A stretch of 64,000 nucleotides of DNA, taken from Planococcus plakortidis. GTDB lineage: Bacteria > Bacillota > Bacilli > Bacillales_A > Planococcaceae. Positions 26,767-35,831 of the stretch are shown one piece after another (position 1 is the first letter of the stretch; each line of letters opens with the position of its first letter). The position numbers and the translations under genes were made by a program. The notes beneath the pieces are model-generated. The model was not told where the DNA came from and made no database searches. It worked only from the letters and a program-made list of their open reading frames with translations. The stretch is from positions 2,572,501 to 2,636,500 of the forward strand of contig NZ_CP016539.2 of NCBI RefSeq assembly GCF_001687605.2, in the 5' to 3' direction.

Positions 26767-26798
26767 GAAAAGGAGGGCGCTTCGGCGCCCTCCTTTTC
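26767..26798 (+). terminator. pdxK terminator, left copy
   Basis: GGAGGGCGC-TTCG-GCGCCCTCC stem flanked by A and T runs. The 32-bp block is identical to 27152-27183. Confidence 0.9.
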
Positions 26799-26970
26799 CA
26801 GAGTGTTGAAAAAGTCTATCAATCCATTACGAACTAGAATGGAGTCATTTTTCTACATTCAAAAATCAATGATCTTTCTAAGTATTTGGAGAAGCGTTCG
26901 CTCGACTCCTGTGGATCAGCGAGACGACCGAGACCCCGCAAGGAATGAATGAGCGAAGCTTAGCTGAGCG

Positions 26971-27053
26971 CATTCATTTGCGACGCATCTGCCACGCAGA
27001 TGTGGGAGCAAGCGGTTTTTCTGCGATGCTCGAACGCAGTGAGAGTTGAGCAC
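26971..27053 (+). repeat. family D repeat, copy 1 (nested)
   Basis: CATTCATTTGCGACGCATCTGC...GATGTGGGAGCAA-CGG...TGCGATGCTCGAACGCAGTGAGAGTTGAGCA. The same order of pieces is found at 58388-58510. Confidence 0.7.
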
Positions 27054-27151
27054 AAGGGTTTCGAAGCGACTGAGGAGGCTCGGGCGCGAGCCCACGGAAA
27101 GCGAGCGATAAGCTTCGGAAAATACGATTTCCTACCTTTCTCGACAAGCTG

Positions 27152-27183
27152 GAAAAGGAGGGCGCTTCGGCGCCCTCCTTTTC
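27152..27183. terminator. pdxK terminator, right copy
   Basis: Identical to 26767-26798. It also lies just beyond the oppC-like stop codon (27248, minus strand), so it can serve the convergent gene. Confidence 0.9.
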
Positions 27184-27247
27184 TATTATCGTTTCCCGCT
27201 CCCCTGCCCGTAACCCTCACCAATGGTAATTGTTATGGAATGGATAT

Positions 27248-28258
27248 TCATTTAGGCGGATCTTCATTTTTCAAGCGCACCATTTTTTCCCGCAGCTGTT
27301 GCCGGTCCCATTCAACCAATGGATCTTCTTGCGCCGCTTGGCGGGTTTTTTGGAGTTTCGGCTGTTTCGAACGCAGATAGCCTTCCATCATCAACGAGAC
27401 AGCGAAAATGGCCAGCCCGATAAACAGTACCGGCATAAGCGGCAGCCATGGCGCTCCTTGCAAATAGCGGAAAGTTGAACCGAACAGCCCAGCCCATTCA
27501 TAGGAAATCGACATCGGCGGATCTCCAAACCAAGGGTCATAACTCACTTTGGTGCCCCCAAGAAAGAGATTCAACAACCCGAGATGCGCGAGGACGATGA
27601 AAGTTTCCATGACTTGCTGGCCATACAGCACGGCGATTTTCTCGCGCATTTGGGGGTAGAGATGCTTGCGGATGATGCGCGAACTTCCCGCGCCAAGCGT
27701 CTTGGCTGCGAGTATGTATTCCTTGTCGAGGAGCAATGCCGCTTCATTTGCGATCAAGATCGAGACGATCGGTACGGTCAATAATGCCATCATCACCACT
27801 TGTATCGCGATGCGTTCCCACAGGGTCGTCGAAAAGCCTTCCGGCGGCATCCACAACACCGGCGCCAGCACATAGGCTGCAAACAAGGTCAGTGGAATGT
27901 AATGCATCGAGTCGGCAAAGCTTGAAAGCCACTTCCGGTGCTTGCCCAGATATGTCCCAAGGATATAGCCGGCCGGTACGGCGATCAGCATGCGTAAGGC
28001 TGCCACTGCAAGGGCCGCCAAAATGGTGTATTTTGCGCCAAGCATCAATTTGCCGAGTAAATCATATCCGTATTGGTCCGTCCCGAGCGGATACTGCCAG
28101 CTCGGGGAAATCGGCGCGCCTTCCACTGCCCGCCCGTTTTCCGTCACATAATAAATCTGGCGCGGGACATTCCCAAAGATCCATTCATAAACAAAACTGC
28201 CGACGAGGAAAAAGGCCAAGATACTAAATCCGATTAGAAAATAGGGCTGTTTCCACAT
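27248..28258 (-). CDS. OppC/DppC-type ABC transporter permease
   Basis: 336 residues, six predicted helices. N-terminal helix, then an extracytoplasmic loop with PLGTDQYGYDLLGKLMLGAKYT typical of OppC/DppC, and the EAA loop EYILAAKTLGAGSSRIIRKHLYP that contacts the ATPase. Partner of the frameshifted permease upstream (TAAATG junction). Neither a substrate-binding protein nor an ATPase is adjacent, so the imported substrate (peptide, nickel or other) cannot be told. The C-terminal 40 residues are a charged extension. Confidence 0.85.
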   Translation of the reverse strand: MWKQPYFLIGFSILAFFLVGSFVYEWIFGNVPRQIYYVTENGRAVEGAPISPSWQYPLGTDQYGYDLLGKLMLGAKYTILAALAVAALRMLIAVPAGYILGTYLGKHRKWLSSFADSMHYIPLTLFAAYVLAPVLWMPPEGFSTTLWERIAIQVVMMALLTVPIVSILIANEAALLLDKEYILAAKTLGAGSSRIIRKHLYPQMREKIAVLYGQQVMETFIVLAHLGLLNLFLGGTKVSYDPWFGDPPMSISYEWAGLFGSTFRYLQGAPWLPLMPVLFIGLAIFAVSLMMEGYLRSKQPKLQKTRQAAQEDPLVEWDRQQLREKMVRLKNEDPPK

Positions 28259-29123
28259 TTACGCCACCGCCTTTTTACGTTGGCGGGCAACGAAAAACCA
28301 TTCTCCGAAACTATACAGCAGGAACATCGGCAGGAAAAAGCTGAAAATCGCGACCAAAAAGCCCATCGGATTCATATTGCCGCTGAGGAACAGCATAATG
28401 CCTGGCAAATTGAACATCAATTCCAATACAAATAGATTCGACAGCATGAACCACATCGTTTTTTTTGGATTGGAAGAATACGCTGATGATGGCGTTCCGG
28501 AACATATGGACAAGCACGATGTACACTTTCGAAAAGCCGAGTGCGCGTGCCAATTCGACATACATCTGGCGCTCTTCTTCCTGGAACGTCAGCATCGCCA
28601 GCCGGTAAAGCTGGATCGTCGGCAAGATAGCTAGGCACAGGACCGGCAGCCAGTAGATGCGGTCATCTCCAGCCACAGCGATTTTCGAAACCAGGATGCC
28701 GGTTTGCTTGAAAAACGCGATAACCAACAGCTGCGCCGTCATGATGATCAGGAGGTCCGGGATGGATTCCAGAAAATAAAGCGCCATCTTCACGCGTTCA
28801 CGCACTTTTTCAGGCAGCAGCATCGTCGCCACCGTCAGGGCCAGCGAGACGGCAACTGCCGCGATCAAAGCTATAAACAAAATTTCGAGCGAATAGGCGA
28901 TATAAGCGAAGACATTCGGGAATAACGCAATCTCCTGCCCCGCCCTGTAATGGAAGAATGTGATATCGCCAACCGGCCAAAGCCCTATCACTGTCGACCG
29001 GATCGATTCGACGTATTCTTGCCATCGCCATTCCCCCAAAAGCCACCCGGCAATCAGCGTTGGCAAGCTAGCGGCCAAAATGATCCCGGCAATGGCCAGC
29101 AAAATATTCAATAAGCCTTTCAT
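28259..29123 (-). pseudogene. OppB/DppB-type permease, frameshifted
   Basis: First part from ATG 29123 (AAAGG nine bases upstream) encodes helices and the EAA loop ELARALGFSKVYIVLVHMFRN. The continuation KKTMWFMLSNLFVLELMF to the stop at 28259 is in another frame. The break is at eight T on the plus strand (28459-28466, A8 in the gene); seven would restore one frame. The joined product would be about 287 residues with its final two helices. Either an indel in the assembly or a recent inactivation; if real, the pair of permeases is non-functional. Confidence 0.8.
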
Positions 29124-29258
29124 GGTCCCCATCCTTTTTCGGAAAATTCTCTCTTCCTCCATTCTATCATTATTCTTTATGCCTTAGAGCGTACTAATCG
29201 CATTCATCCTCAGAGTTCCTTATACTGATAGAATACCGATTTAATTAGGAGGCACACC

Positions 29259-29609
29259 ATGGAACTAGTAGAAGTCAACCAACTCCAAGCGGCGATCGAT
29301 TCGTTCGCCGGCAAGGAGGTCTACCTTCACCTGGAAACGACGAATGGCAGCTACGCCAGCCATTTCAATGAAGGCTTTTTCAACGCCGGGGCATTCATCC
29401 GCAATGTCGTCATCAATTTCGAACTGGGGAAAGTCGTCGGCGACAGCCCGCATCGTGTCGGGCTGAAACTCCCGCAAGGCTGGGTCTATGCACAAGGCAT
29501 CACTCATTTTGAAATCGATGAAGAAGGCCGTTTGCTGCTCGCCGGCCACGACGGAACCGGAAAATTGGCGGTGGCGCTGCAACTCAGCGAAACACCGTTC
29601 AGCTATTAA
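29259..29609 (+). CDS. yojF: YojF family protein (DUF1806)
   Basis: 116 residues, soluble, beta-rich. Conserved directly upstream of the bacillithiol deacetylase bshB2 in Bacillales; function unknown, possibly an accessory to bacillithiol synthesis. Twelve bases separate it from bshB2. The start has TTAGGAGG at ideal distance. Confidence 0.88.
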   Translation: MELVEVNQLQAAIDSFAGKEVYLHLETTNGSYASHFNEGFFNAGAFIRNVVINFELGKVVGDSPHRVGLKLPQGWVYAQGITHFEIDEEGRLLLAGHDGTGKLAVALQLSETPFSY

Positions 29610-29621
29610 GGAGGAATTTCA

Positions 29622-30302
29622 ATGACCATCCCGAAAGAACGACATGTATTGGTCGTCTTCCCCCACCCCGACGACGAAGCGTTCGGCGTGTCGGGAACGA
29701 TCACGACCCATATCCAACAAGGAACGCCCGTTACATACGCCTGCCTGACACTTGGCGAAATGGGCCGCAACCTCGGCAACCCGCCGTTTGCGACGCGTGA
29801 ATCTTTGCCGGCCATCCGTAAGAAAGAGCTTCTCGCTTCGGCCAAGGCGATGGGTTTGACGGATCTTCGCATGATGGGCCTTCGCGATAAGACCATCGAG
29901 TTCGAAGATGACGAAAAAATGGTGCGCATGATGGAAGAGCTAATTGAAGACACCAATCCATCCCTGATCATCACGTTCTATCCTGATTTTGCTGTGCACC
30001 CTGACCACGAAGCCACGGCCCGTGCCGTCGTACGCGCTGTGCGCCGAATGGAAGACCGCCCGAAACTGCATTGTGTGGCGTTCGCCAACAATACACTGGA
30101 AGTGCTCGGGGAACCTGATGTCGTCTATGATATCAAGCCTGTCCGCGAACAGAAGATGAATTCGATGAAAGCCCATATTTCGCAAACTGCCTGGATGCTC
30201 GAGGAAATGGAGCATAAGCTGCAAAACGGTGACACCGAAACCGAAAACTGGCTCACCCTTGAACGTTTCTACACTTACCGCTGGGATCAGGATTTCGAAT
30301 AA
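29622..30302 (+). CDS. bshB2: bacillithiol biosynthesis deacetylase BshB2
   Basis: 226 residues, LmbE/PIG-L zinc deacetylase. Zinc motif FPHPDDEAFGVSG (residues 13-25) and the second-site FAVHPDHEAT block are intact. Deacetylates GlcNAc-malate to GlcN-malate in bacillithiol synthesis. GGAGG precedes the ATG. Presence supports a Bacillales host. bshA and bshC are not in the window. Confidence 0.92.
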   Translation: MTIPKERHVLVVFPHPDDEAFGVSGTITTHIQQGTPVTYACLTLGEMGRNLGNPPFATRESLPAIRKKELLASAKAMGLTDLRMMGLRDKTIEFEDDEKMVRMMEELIEDTNPSLIITFYPDFAVHPDHEATARAVVRAVRRMEDRPKLHCVAFANNTLEVLGEPDVVYDIKPVREQKMNSMKAHISQTAWMLEEMEHKLQNGDTETENWLTLERFYTYRWDQDFE

Positions 30303-30314
30303 GCTCATAGGCCG

Positions 30315-30357
30315 AATCCCGCCCCGCATGCCAAAAAGCCATGCGGGGCGGGATTTT
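30315..30357 (+). terminator. yojF-bshB2 terminator
   Basis: Sixteen-base stem AATCCCGCCCCGCATG / CATGCGGGGCGGGATT followed by TTCTT. The remaining gap to 30643 is AT-rich, with a TATAAT at 30587-30592 that probably serves the next gene. Confidence 0.9.
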
Positions 30358-30643
30358 CTTTATGGACGATTACCCTCACTTCGCACATCCCGCTTCCATG
30401 ATACTTAACATGCGCCCTTCGCCCCGTTCCCTAAAACTACCACACTGACTCTGGAGGGAGGTTCCTCCACCATTATTATCCATATTCAGCGATAAGATTT
30501 TCTTTCTTAAAACTACTATTATTTTCTGCTGTTTTCAGATAATATAAACATTACTAATGACAGCGGTTCCAAAGGGGAAAGTGTTGTATAATTAGTATTA
30601 TTTTCGTTTATTCATACAATAAAGAGAAAAGGGGAATACTATT

Positions 30644-31996
30644 TTGAAAAAGTTTTCAGCTTCTACTTGGTTATTATTCCTGATTCCGTCGTTCCTGGGG
30701 ATCCTGTTGTTCCTCATCCCGATTCCGACAGAGGAAGGTTGGAAAGTGACGATTGCTGTCCTTGCAGGCATTATGGCCGGACAGATCGAATCGTTCGTCC
30801 CTTGGGTCATGCTGGTCATCTTGATCATCGCCGCCCTCGGCTCTTTGGCTTTCATCGGCAAAAAAGAGAACACTTCCGACACCGTCCCATTTTTCGAGAA
30901 ATTGTTCAATGTTAACCTGTTCTGGACATTGACGCGGCTTGTCGCCGCCGTGTTCGCTTTCATGGTCCTGTTCCAAGTCGGCCCTGAGCCGGTATGGAAC
31001 GAAAATACCGGCGGCTTGTTGTTGTCAGGAGACGGCTTATTGTCATTCCTGTTCACGATCTTCCTGTTCGCCGGATTGTTCCTGCCGCTTTTGATGAACT
31101 TCGGGCTGCTTGAATTCTTCGGTACCATGATGGTCAAAATCATGCGCCCGCTGTTCCGGCTCCCTGGCCGCTCTTCCATCGATGCACTGGCTTCATGGGT
31201 CGGCGATGGCACGATTGGCGTCCTGCTGACAAGCAAGCAATACGAAGACAATAAATATACCCAGCGCGAAGCTGCGATTATCGGAACGACCTTCTCTGTC
31301 GTCTCGATTACCTTCGCCATCGTCGTCATTGAAGAAATCGGCCTTGGCTCTTATTTCCTTCCATATTACGGCACTGTCGTTCTTGCCGGCTTGATCTTGG
31401 CGCTCATCATGCCGCGCATTTACCCACTTGCGCAGAAAAAAACGGAATTCATGGATGGCTCGCCTCAAGAATCGATTTCTGAAGATGTACCGGATGGACA
31501 AGGCCTGGCATCGCACGGGCTTGAGAAAGCGCTCGAAAAAGCAGACCGCAACCGCTCTGTCGGCAATTTCTTCACAGACGGCATGAAGAATGTACTGGAT
31601 ATGTGGATCGGCGTAGCGCCTGTCGTCATGGCTTTCGGTACGATCGCCTTGATCCTTGCCGAGTACACATCAACTTTCGTCATTCTCGGCGCACCGTTCG
31701 AGCCATATTTGAACCTTCTTGGCGTGCCTGAAGCTGCCGAAGCGGCACAATTGATGGTCGTCGGTTTTGCGGATATGTTCTTGCCGGCCATTCTCGGTGC
31801 GGGCATCGAATCCGAAATGACACGTTTTGTTGTCGCGACCATGTCTGTTACGCAATTGATCTATATGTCTGAAGTCGGGGGCTTGTTGCTCGGCTCCAAG
31901 ATCCCGGTCAATATTTTCGATTTGATCGTCGTCTTCCTTTTGCGCACGGTCATCGCTTTGCCAATCGTTGTCGGCGTGGCACACCTATTGTTTTAA
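30644..31996 (+). CDS. YjiH family membrane protein (nucleoside recognition/GATE domain)
   Basis: 450 residues with about ten to eleven membrane helices, related to the spore-maturation/NupC gate domain family. Visible landmarks: WVGDGTIGVLLTSKQYE and the C-terminal block ADMFLPAILGAGIESEMTRF. Probably a transporter; substrate unknown. It starts with TTG at 30644 behind AAAGGGG. A dyad ATAAT-TAGT-ATTAT overlaps the -10 region and may be an operator. Confidence 0.85.
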   Translation: MKKFSASTWLLFLIPSFLGILLFLIPIPTEEGWKVTIAVLAGIMAGQIESFVPWVMLVILIIAALGSLAFIGKKENTSDTVPFFEKLFNVNLFWTLTRLVAAVFAFMVLFQVGPEPVWNENTGGLLLSGDGLLSFLFTIFLFAGLFLPLLMNFGLLEFFGTMMVKIMRPLFRLPGRSSIDALASWVGDGTIGVLLTSKQYEDNKYTQREAAIIGTTFSVVSITFAIVVIEEIGLGSYFLPYYGTVVLAGLILALIMPRIYPLAQKKTEFMDGSPQESISEDVPDGQGLASHGLEKALEKADRNRSVGNFFTDGMKNVLDMWIGVAPVVMAFGTIALILAEYTSTFVILGAPFEPYLNLLGVPEAAEAAQLMVVGFADMFLPAILGAGIESEMTRFVVATMSVTQLIYMSEVGGLLLGSKIPVNIFDLIVVFLLRTVIALPIVVGVAHLLF

Positions 31997-32004
31997 TGAA
32001 GATC

Positions 32005-32043
32005 AAAAAGGCGCTTTTCCGGTTTCGGAAAAGCGCCTTTTTC
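32005..32043. terminator. bidirectional terminator between yjiH-like gene and tdh
   Basis: AAAAAGGCGCTTTTCCG / CGGAAAAGCGCCTTTTT; convergent genes on both sides. Confidence 0.9.
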
Positions 32044-32988
32044 TTATGCTTGCTGTAATTTTTGCTTCAGTTTTTCCAGCATATCTGCCGTCATGGCGTC
32101 CAAATCATACGCTGTTTTGAAGTTCCATTCGTCTTTTGCGGCACTGGCATCAATACTATCCGGCCAGCTGTCTGCGATTGCCTGGCGAGCAGGATCCACC
32201 TCATAGCCCAATTTGAAGTCCGGTATATATTTACGGATTGAAGCCGCGATTTCTTCAGGTTCAAAGCTCATCGCCGTGACATTGAATGCGTTGCGGTGGA
32301 CCAGTTTGTCCGCATCGGCTTCCATCAAGTCGACAATCGCCTGAAGCGCATCCGGCATATACATCATATCCATGCGAGTGCCTTCTGCAATATAGGAAGT
32401 ATAGCTGCCCTTTTCAATTGCCTGGTAATAGATATCCACGGCGTAATCTGTCGTTCCCCCGCCTGGAGGCGCAACATTCGAAATCAATCCTGGGAAACGC
32501 AGGCCGCGTGTATCGACGCCGAATTTCGTGAAGTAATAATCGCAAAGCAATTCCCCTGCCACCTTGTTTACGCCATACATCGTCGTCGGGCGTTGTAGGG
32601 TGTCTTGCGGAGTGTCGTTCTTCGGCGTTGATGGGCCGAACGCGCCGATTGAGCTCGGCGTGAAAAATTGCATATCGAGTTCACGGGCTGCTTCAAGGGC
32701 ATTGACCAATCCACCCATATTCAAGTTCCACGCAAGCAGCGGCTTTTCCTCTGCCGTCGCTGACAATAGCGCTGCCATATGGATCATGGTATCGGCGTTG
32801 AAATCACGCGCCAAAGTGAGCATGCGTTCTGCATCCGTCACGTCCAAAAGTTCAAACGGCCCGTCCTGGTTATCCGATGGGCGAATATCGGTAGCCAATA
32901 CATTCTCGGCGCCATATGTTTCACGCAATTTACCTACCAATTCCGAGCCGATCTGCCCTAAAGCTCCTGTCACCATGATTCGTTTCAT
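32044..32988 (-). CDS. tdh: NAD-dependent L-threonine 3-dehydrogenase (SDR type)
   Basis: 314 residues, extended short-chain dehydrogenase. Rossmann motif GALGQIG (8-14), catalytic Ser112/113 and Tyr138-x3-Lys142 (MYGVNK). Matches the short-chain TDH type rather than the zinc MDR type. Oxidises threonine to 2-amino-3-ketobutyrate, the substrate of Kbl, whose gene is 7 kb away (40263-41453). ATG 32988 follows GGAG; the longer frame to 33024 lacks support. A sugar epimerase is the alternative reading, less likely given the [10 protein letters not shown] and [10 protein letters not shown] blocks. Confidence 0.85.
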   Translation of the reverse strand: MKRIMVTGALGQIGSELVGKLRETYGAENVLATDIRPSDNQDGPFELLDVTDAERMLTLARDFNADTMIHMAALLSATAEEKPLLAWNLNMGGLVNALEAARELDMQFFTPSSIGAFGPSTPKNDTPQDTLQRPTTMYGVNKVAGELLCDYYFTKFGVDTRGLRFPGLISNVAPPGGGTTDYAVDIYYQAIEKGSYTSYIAEGTRMDMMYMPDALQAIVDLMEADADKLVHRNAFNVTAMSFEPEEIAASIRKYIPDFKLGYEVDPARQAIADSWPDSIDASAAKDEWNFKTAYDLDAMTADMLEKLKQKLQQA

Positions 32989-33126
32989 TTTCAAGCACTC
33001 CTTTTCCACAAAGCATTTGTCCACTCTAAAAAGACAATTAAATCTCCATAAAAGCTTCTAAATCAAGCTTTTCGTTAAAGCCATTATAAATTGTTCTCTT
33101 TAAAAAAACAACGACTTTTACTTACT

Positions 33127-33155
33127 TTGTGCCGGACGATTAAACCTACTATACA
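33127..33155 (+). promoter_or_regulatory. amino-acid ABC importer promoter
   Basis: TTGTGC (33127-33132) and TATACA (33150-33155) with a 17-bp spacer, in the tdh/ABC divergent region. Confidence 0.6.
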
Positions 33156-33228
33156 GGTACGGTTTATTGTGATTAAATAGAACAACAACGCCTTGATGGC
33201 AAAAACTTAATGAAATGGGGAAGCATCA

Positions 33229-34047
33229 ATGAAGAAACAATGGGCATTTCTGCCGATCGGCGCAGCGGCACTATTCCTCGCGGCTTGCGGATCTTCCGAT
33301 AACGCAGACAACACAGACTCAGGCAGCAGCACAGAAGGCGGAACGGACTTGCTCGCAGAAATCCAGGAAGAAGGAACTTTAGTGATCGGAACGGAAGGGA
33401 CATATCCTCCTTTCACATTCCATGATGACAGCGGCGAATTGACTGGCTTCGATGTCGAAATCGCCCGTGAAGTCGCGGACCGCCTCGGCGTCGAAGCGGA
33501 ATTCCTCGAAACGCAATGGGACGCCATGTTTGCAGGCCTTGATGCTGAGCGGTTCGATATGGTCGCGAACCAAGTCGGGATCAACGAAGAGCGCCAGGAA
33601 AGCTACGATTTCTCGGATCCTTATATCACTTCGACGGCCGTTCTTGTGGTAGCGGAAGGCAATGAAGAAATCCAAAGCTTCGATGATCTGGAAGGCAAGC
33701 TCTCGGCGCAGTCATTGACCAGCAATTACGCCGAAATGGCCACTTCCTATGGCGCAGAGCTTGAAGGCGTCGAAGGCTTTAACCAAGCGATCGAACTATT
33801 GGTATCTGGGCGTGTCGATGCAACAGTCAACGATAATTTGACAGTCCTTGATTTCCAGAACCAGCGTCCGGATGCCGGCATTAAAGTCGTGGATGAATCC
33901 GGCGATGCGGCGCAAAGCGCGTTATTGTTCCGAAAAGGCAATGACACGCTCGTCGAGGCAGCAAACGAGGCACTTGCTGAGATGATCGAGGACGGCACGT
34001 ATGAAGAAATCTCCAATAAGTGGTTCGGCGAAAATGTACTTGAATAG
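33229..34047 (+). CDS. amino-acid ABC transporter substrate-binding lipoprotein (cystine-like)
   Basis: 272 residues, family 3 solute-binding protein. Lipobox LAAC at about 17-20 after a charged MKKQ start, then a Ser/Asp/Thr-rich linker, and the binding fold starting at [18 protein letters not shown]. The [12 protein letters not shown] and [10 protein letters not shown] blocks resemble cystine-binding TcyA/TcyJ proteins, but specificity is an inference. First gene of a three-gene import operon. Confidence 0.85.
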   Translation: MKKQWAFLPIGAAALFLAACGSSDNADNTDSGSSTEGGTDLLAEIQEEGTLVIGTEGTYPPFTFHDDSGELTGFDVEIAREVADRLGVEAEFLETQWDAMFAGLDAERFDMVANQVGINEERQESYDFSDPYITSTAVLVVAEGNEEIQSFDDLEGKLSAQSLTSNYAEMATSYGAELEGVEGFNQAIELLVSGRVDATVNDNLTVLDFQNQRPDAGIKVVDESGDAAQSALLFRKGNDTLVEAANEALAEMIEDGTYEEISNKWFGENVLE

Positions 34048-34735
34048 CATTTTCTCAAACCCTGAACGGTTGGAGCGGCTCGGCGATATCGCCCAGTCCT
34101 CCTTCTGGCCTTTGATCGAAGCGGCTGTGCAATTCACCTTGCCGCTTTCGGTCATTTCTTTTATCCTCGGGCTAGTCCTGGCGGTCATCACTGCGCTTGC
34201 CCGCATCTCCACCGTCCGGATCCTGCAATGGATTGCGCGTGTCTATGTCTCGATCATCCGGGGCACGCCGCTACTCGTCCAATTATTTATCCTGTTTTAC
34301 GGCTTGCCGACGGTCGGCGTCACCATCGATCCCTTCCCGGCCGCTGTCATCGGTTTTTCCTTGAATGTCGGTGCCTACGCTTCGGAAGTCATCCGTGCGG
34401 CGATCTTGTCGATTCCAAAAGGCCAATGGGAAGCAGCCGATACAATCGGCATGTCCTATTCCCAGACCTTGCGGCGCGTCATTTTGCCTCAAGCATCGCG
34501 CGTCTCGGTGCCGCCGCTTTCCAATACCTTCATCAGCCTGGTCAAGGATACGTCTCTTGCCGCGTTGATCCTGGTGACGGAAATGTTCCGAGTCGCCCAG
34601 CAAATCGCTGCGACCAATTACGAATTCCTGCTGCTTTACGGACAGGCGGCATTGATCTACTGGATCATTTGTTTCTTACTGTCACTCGTCCAAGGGCGCT
34701 TGGAAAACCGCTTTGACCGTTATGTTTCCCGTTAA
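34034..34735 (+). CDS. amino-acid ABC transporter permease
   Basis: 233 residues with five or so helices, HisM/TcyB family. The permease signature [22 protein letters not shown] is near the middle, preceded by the [17 protein letters not shown] block. ATG 34034 lies within the last codons of the binding protein (14-base overlap) and has a poor ribosome site. An in-frame ATG at 34001 has GAGGA eight bases upstream and is a real alternative, adding 11 residues. Confidence 0.88.
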   Translation: MYLNSIFSNPERLERLGDIAQSSFWPLIEAAVQFTLPLSVISFILGLVLAVITALARISTVRILQWIARVYVSIIRGTPLLVQLFILFYGLPTVGVTIDPFPAAVIGFSLNVGAYASEVIRAAILSIPKGQWEAADTIGMSYSQTLRRVILPQASRVSVPPLSNTFISLVKDTSLAALILVTEMFRVAQQIAATNYEFLLLYGQAALIYWIICFLLSLVQGRLENRFDRYVSR

Positions 34736-34766
34736 AGCCAGATCGATCTATAGATAGGAGTTTATT

Positions 34767-35516
34767 ATGATTTCAATCAAAAATTTGCATAAGAGCTTCG
34801 GCGAGCTGGAAGTGCTGAAAGGCATCGACCTCGACGTCGAAAAAGGGCAAACGATCGTCGTCATCGGCCCTTCCGGTTCAGGAAAGACCACCTTTCTCCG
34901 CTGCCTCAATATTTTAGAGAAACCAAGTGACGGCACGGTGGAGATCGGCGGGCTGGTGGCTGATTTTTCAAAGCCGATGTCCAAAAAACAAATCATGGCC
35001 TTTCGCAAGCAATCAGCGATGGTGTTCCAGCATTACAACTTGTTCCCCCATATGACGGCACTTGAAAATATTATGGAAGGGCCAGTCACCGTCCAGAAAA
35101 AAGACAAAGCGCAAGCGAAAGAAAAAGCTCTGGCACTGCTTGAGAAAGTCGGACTGTCGGACAAAGCCGATTCATATCCGCACCAGCTATCAGGCGGGCA
35201 ACAGCAGCGCGTCGGCATTGCCCGCGCGCTCGCGCTTGAACCGAAAGTCATGCTGTTCGATGAACCGACTTCCGCACTCGATCCCGAACTTGTCGGAGAA
35301 GTGCTGAAAGTTATGAAAGACTTGGCACAAGAAGGCATGACGATGGTCGTCGTCACCCACGAAATGCGCTTTGCAAAAGGCGCAGCCGACGAAGTATTGT
35401 TCATGGACAGCGGACGGATTGTTGAACGCGGCACACCGGACAATGTGTTCAATCACCCTCAAGAAGAACGCACGAAACGCTTCTTGAATTTAATTCAAGA
35501 CACGGATGCCATTTAA
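34767..35516 (+). CDS. amino-acid ABC transporter ATP-binding protein
   Basis: 249 residues. Walker [10 protein letters not shown] (34-42), signature [15 protein letters not shown], Walker [15 protein letters not shown], switch VTHEMRFA. The PAAT (polar amino acid) subfamily is indicated by [16 protein letters not shown] and the C-terminal [12 protein letters not shown]. It completes the operon; a terminator follows, duplicated around a repeat element. Confidence 0.93.
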   Translation: MISIKNLHKSFGELEVLKGIDLDVEKGQTIVVIGPSGSGKTTFLRCLNILEKPSDGTVEIGGLVADFSKPMSKKQIMAFRKQSAMVFQHYNLFPHMTALENIMEGPVTVQKKDKAQAKEKALALLEKVGLSDKADSYPHQLSGGQQQRVGIARALALEPKVMLFDEPTSALDPELVGEVLKVMKDLAQEGMTMVVVTHEMRFAKGAADEVLFMDSGRIVERGTPDNVFNHPQEERTKRFLNLIQDTDAI

Positions 35517-35522
35517 CCAAAG

Positions 35523-35555
35523 AAAAGCCCCAGTGCATATAGCACTGGGGATTTT
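35523..35555 (+). terminator. amino-acid ABC operon terminator, left copy
   Basis: CCCCAGTGC-atata-GCACTGGGG followed by ATTTT. Nearly identical (one mismatch in 33) to 35793-35825. Confidence 0.9.
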
Positions 35556-35792
35556 CAGAGTGTTGAAGAAGTCTATTGATCCATTACGAATGAGAATGGG
35601 ATCTTTTTTTTCATTCAAAAATACAATGATATTTCTAAGTATTTGGAGAAGCGTTCGCTCGACTCCTGTGGATCAGCGAGACGACCGAGACCCCGCAAGG
35701 CGCAAAGCGACTGAGGAGGCTTGGGCGCGAGCCCACGGAAAGCGAGCGATAAGCTTCTGAAAATACAATTTCTCACCTTTCTCGACAGCCTG

Positions 35793-35825
35793 AAAATCCC
35801 CAGTGCATATAGCACTGGGGATTTT
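35793..35825. terminator. amino-acid ABC operon terminator, right copy
   Basis: Same hairpin as 35523-35555, now adjacent to the 3' end of the leftward yfcC-type gene (35832), for which its plus-strand A-run gives a minus-strand T-tract. Confidence 0.9.
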
Positions 35826-35831
35826 TTGCAT

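Larger units (their letters stand above)
26767..27183 (+). mobile_element. terminator-flanked repeat element, family A, copy 1
   Basis: The 353-bp non-coding insert (26799-27151) begins CAGAGTGTTGAAAAAGTC and ends TTTCTCGACAAGCTG; the ends are imperfect inverted repeats (12 of 18 positions). It is flanked by identical 32-bp terminator copies. The left 145 bp and right 90 bp match copy 2 at 35.5 kb almost base for base. Relative to copy 2 it holds an extra segment of about 119 bp (26944-27062) that contains a family D repeat. No open frame with a plausible start. Confidence 0.8.
35523..35825 (+). mobile_element. terminator-flanked repeat element, family A, copy 2
   Basis: A 237-bp non-coding insert (35556-35792) with ends CAGAGTGTTGAAGAAGTC and TTTCTCGACAGCCTG between two copies of the local terminator (33 bp, one mismatch). 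It is the shortest copy and lacks the nested family D segment, so it may be nearest to the basic unit. The internal core has GCGAGACGACCGAGACCCCGC and a GGCTTGGGCGCGAGCC inverted repeat. Confidence 0.8.

Noticed and set aside
30598-31329. Minus-strand frame of 243 codons over the YjiH-type gene
   Set aside because: Low-complexity Asn/Ser/Thr-rich translation opposite a clear multi-helix protein.
32044-32988. UDP-glucose 4-epimerase
   Set aside because: Same fold, but the conserved blocks fit SDR-type threonine dehydrogenase and kbl is encoded nearby; left as an alternative only.
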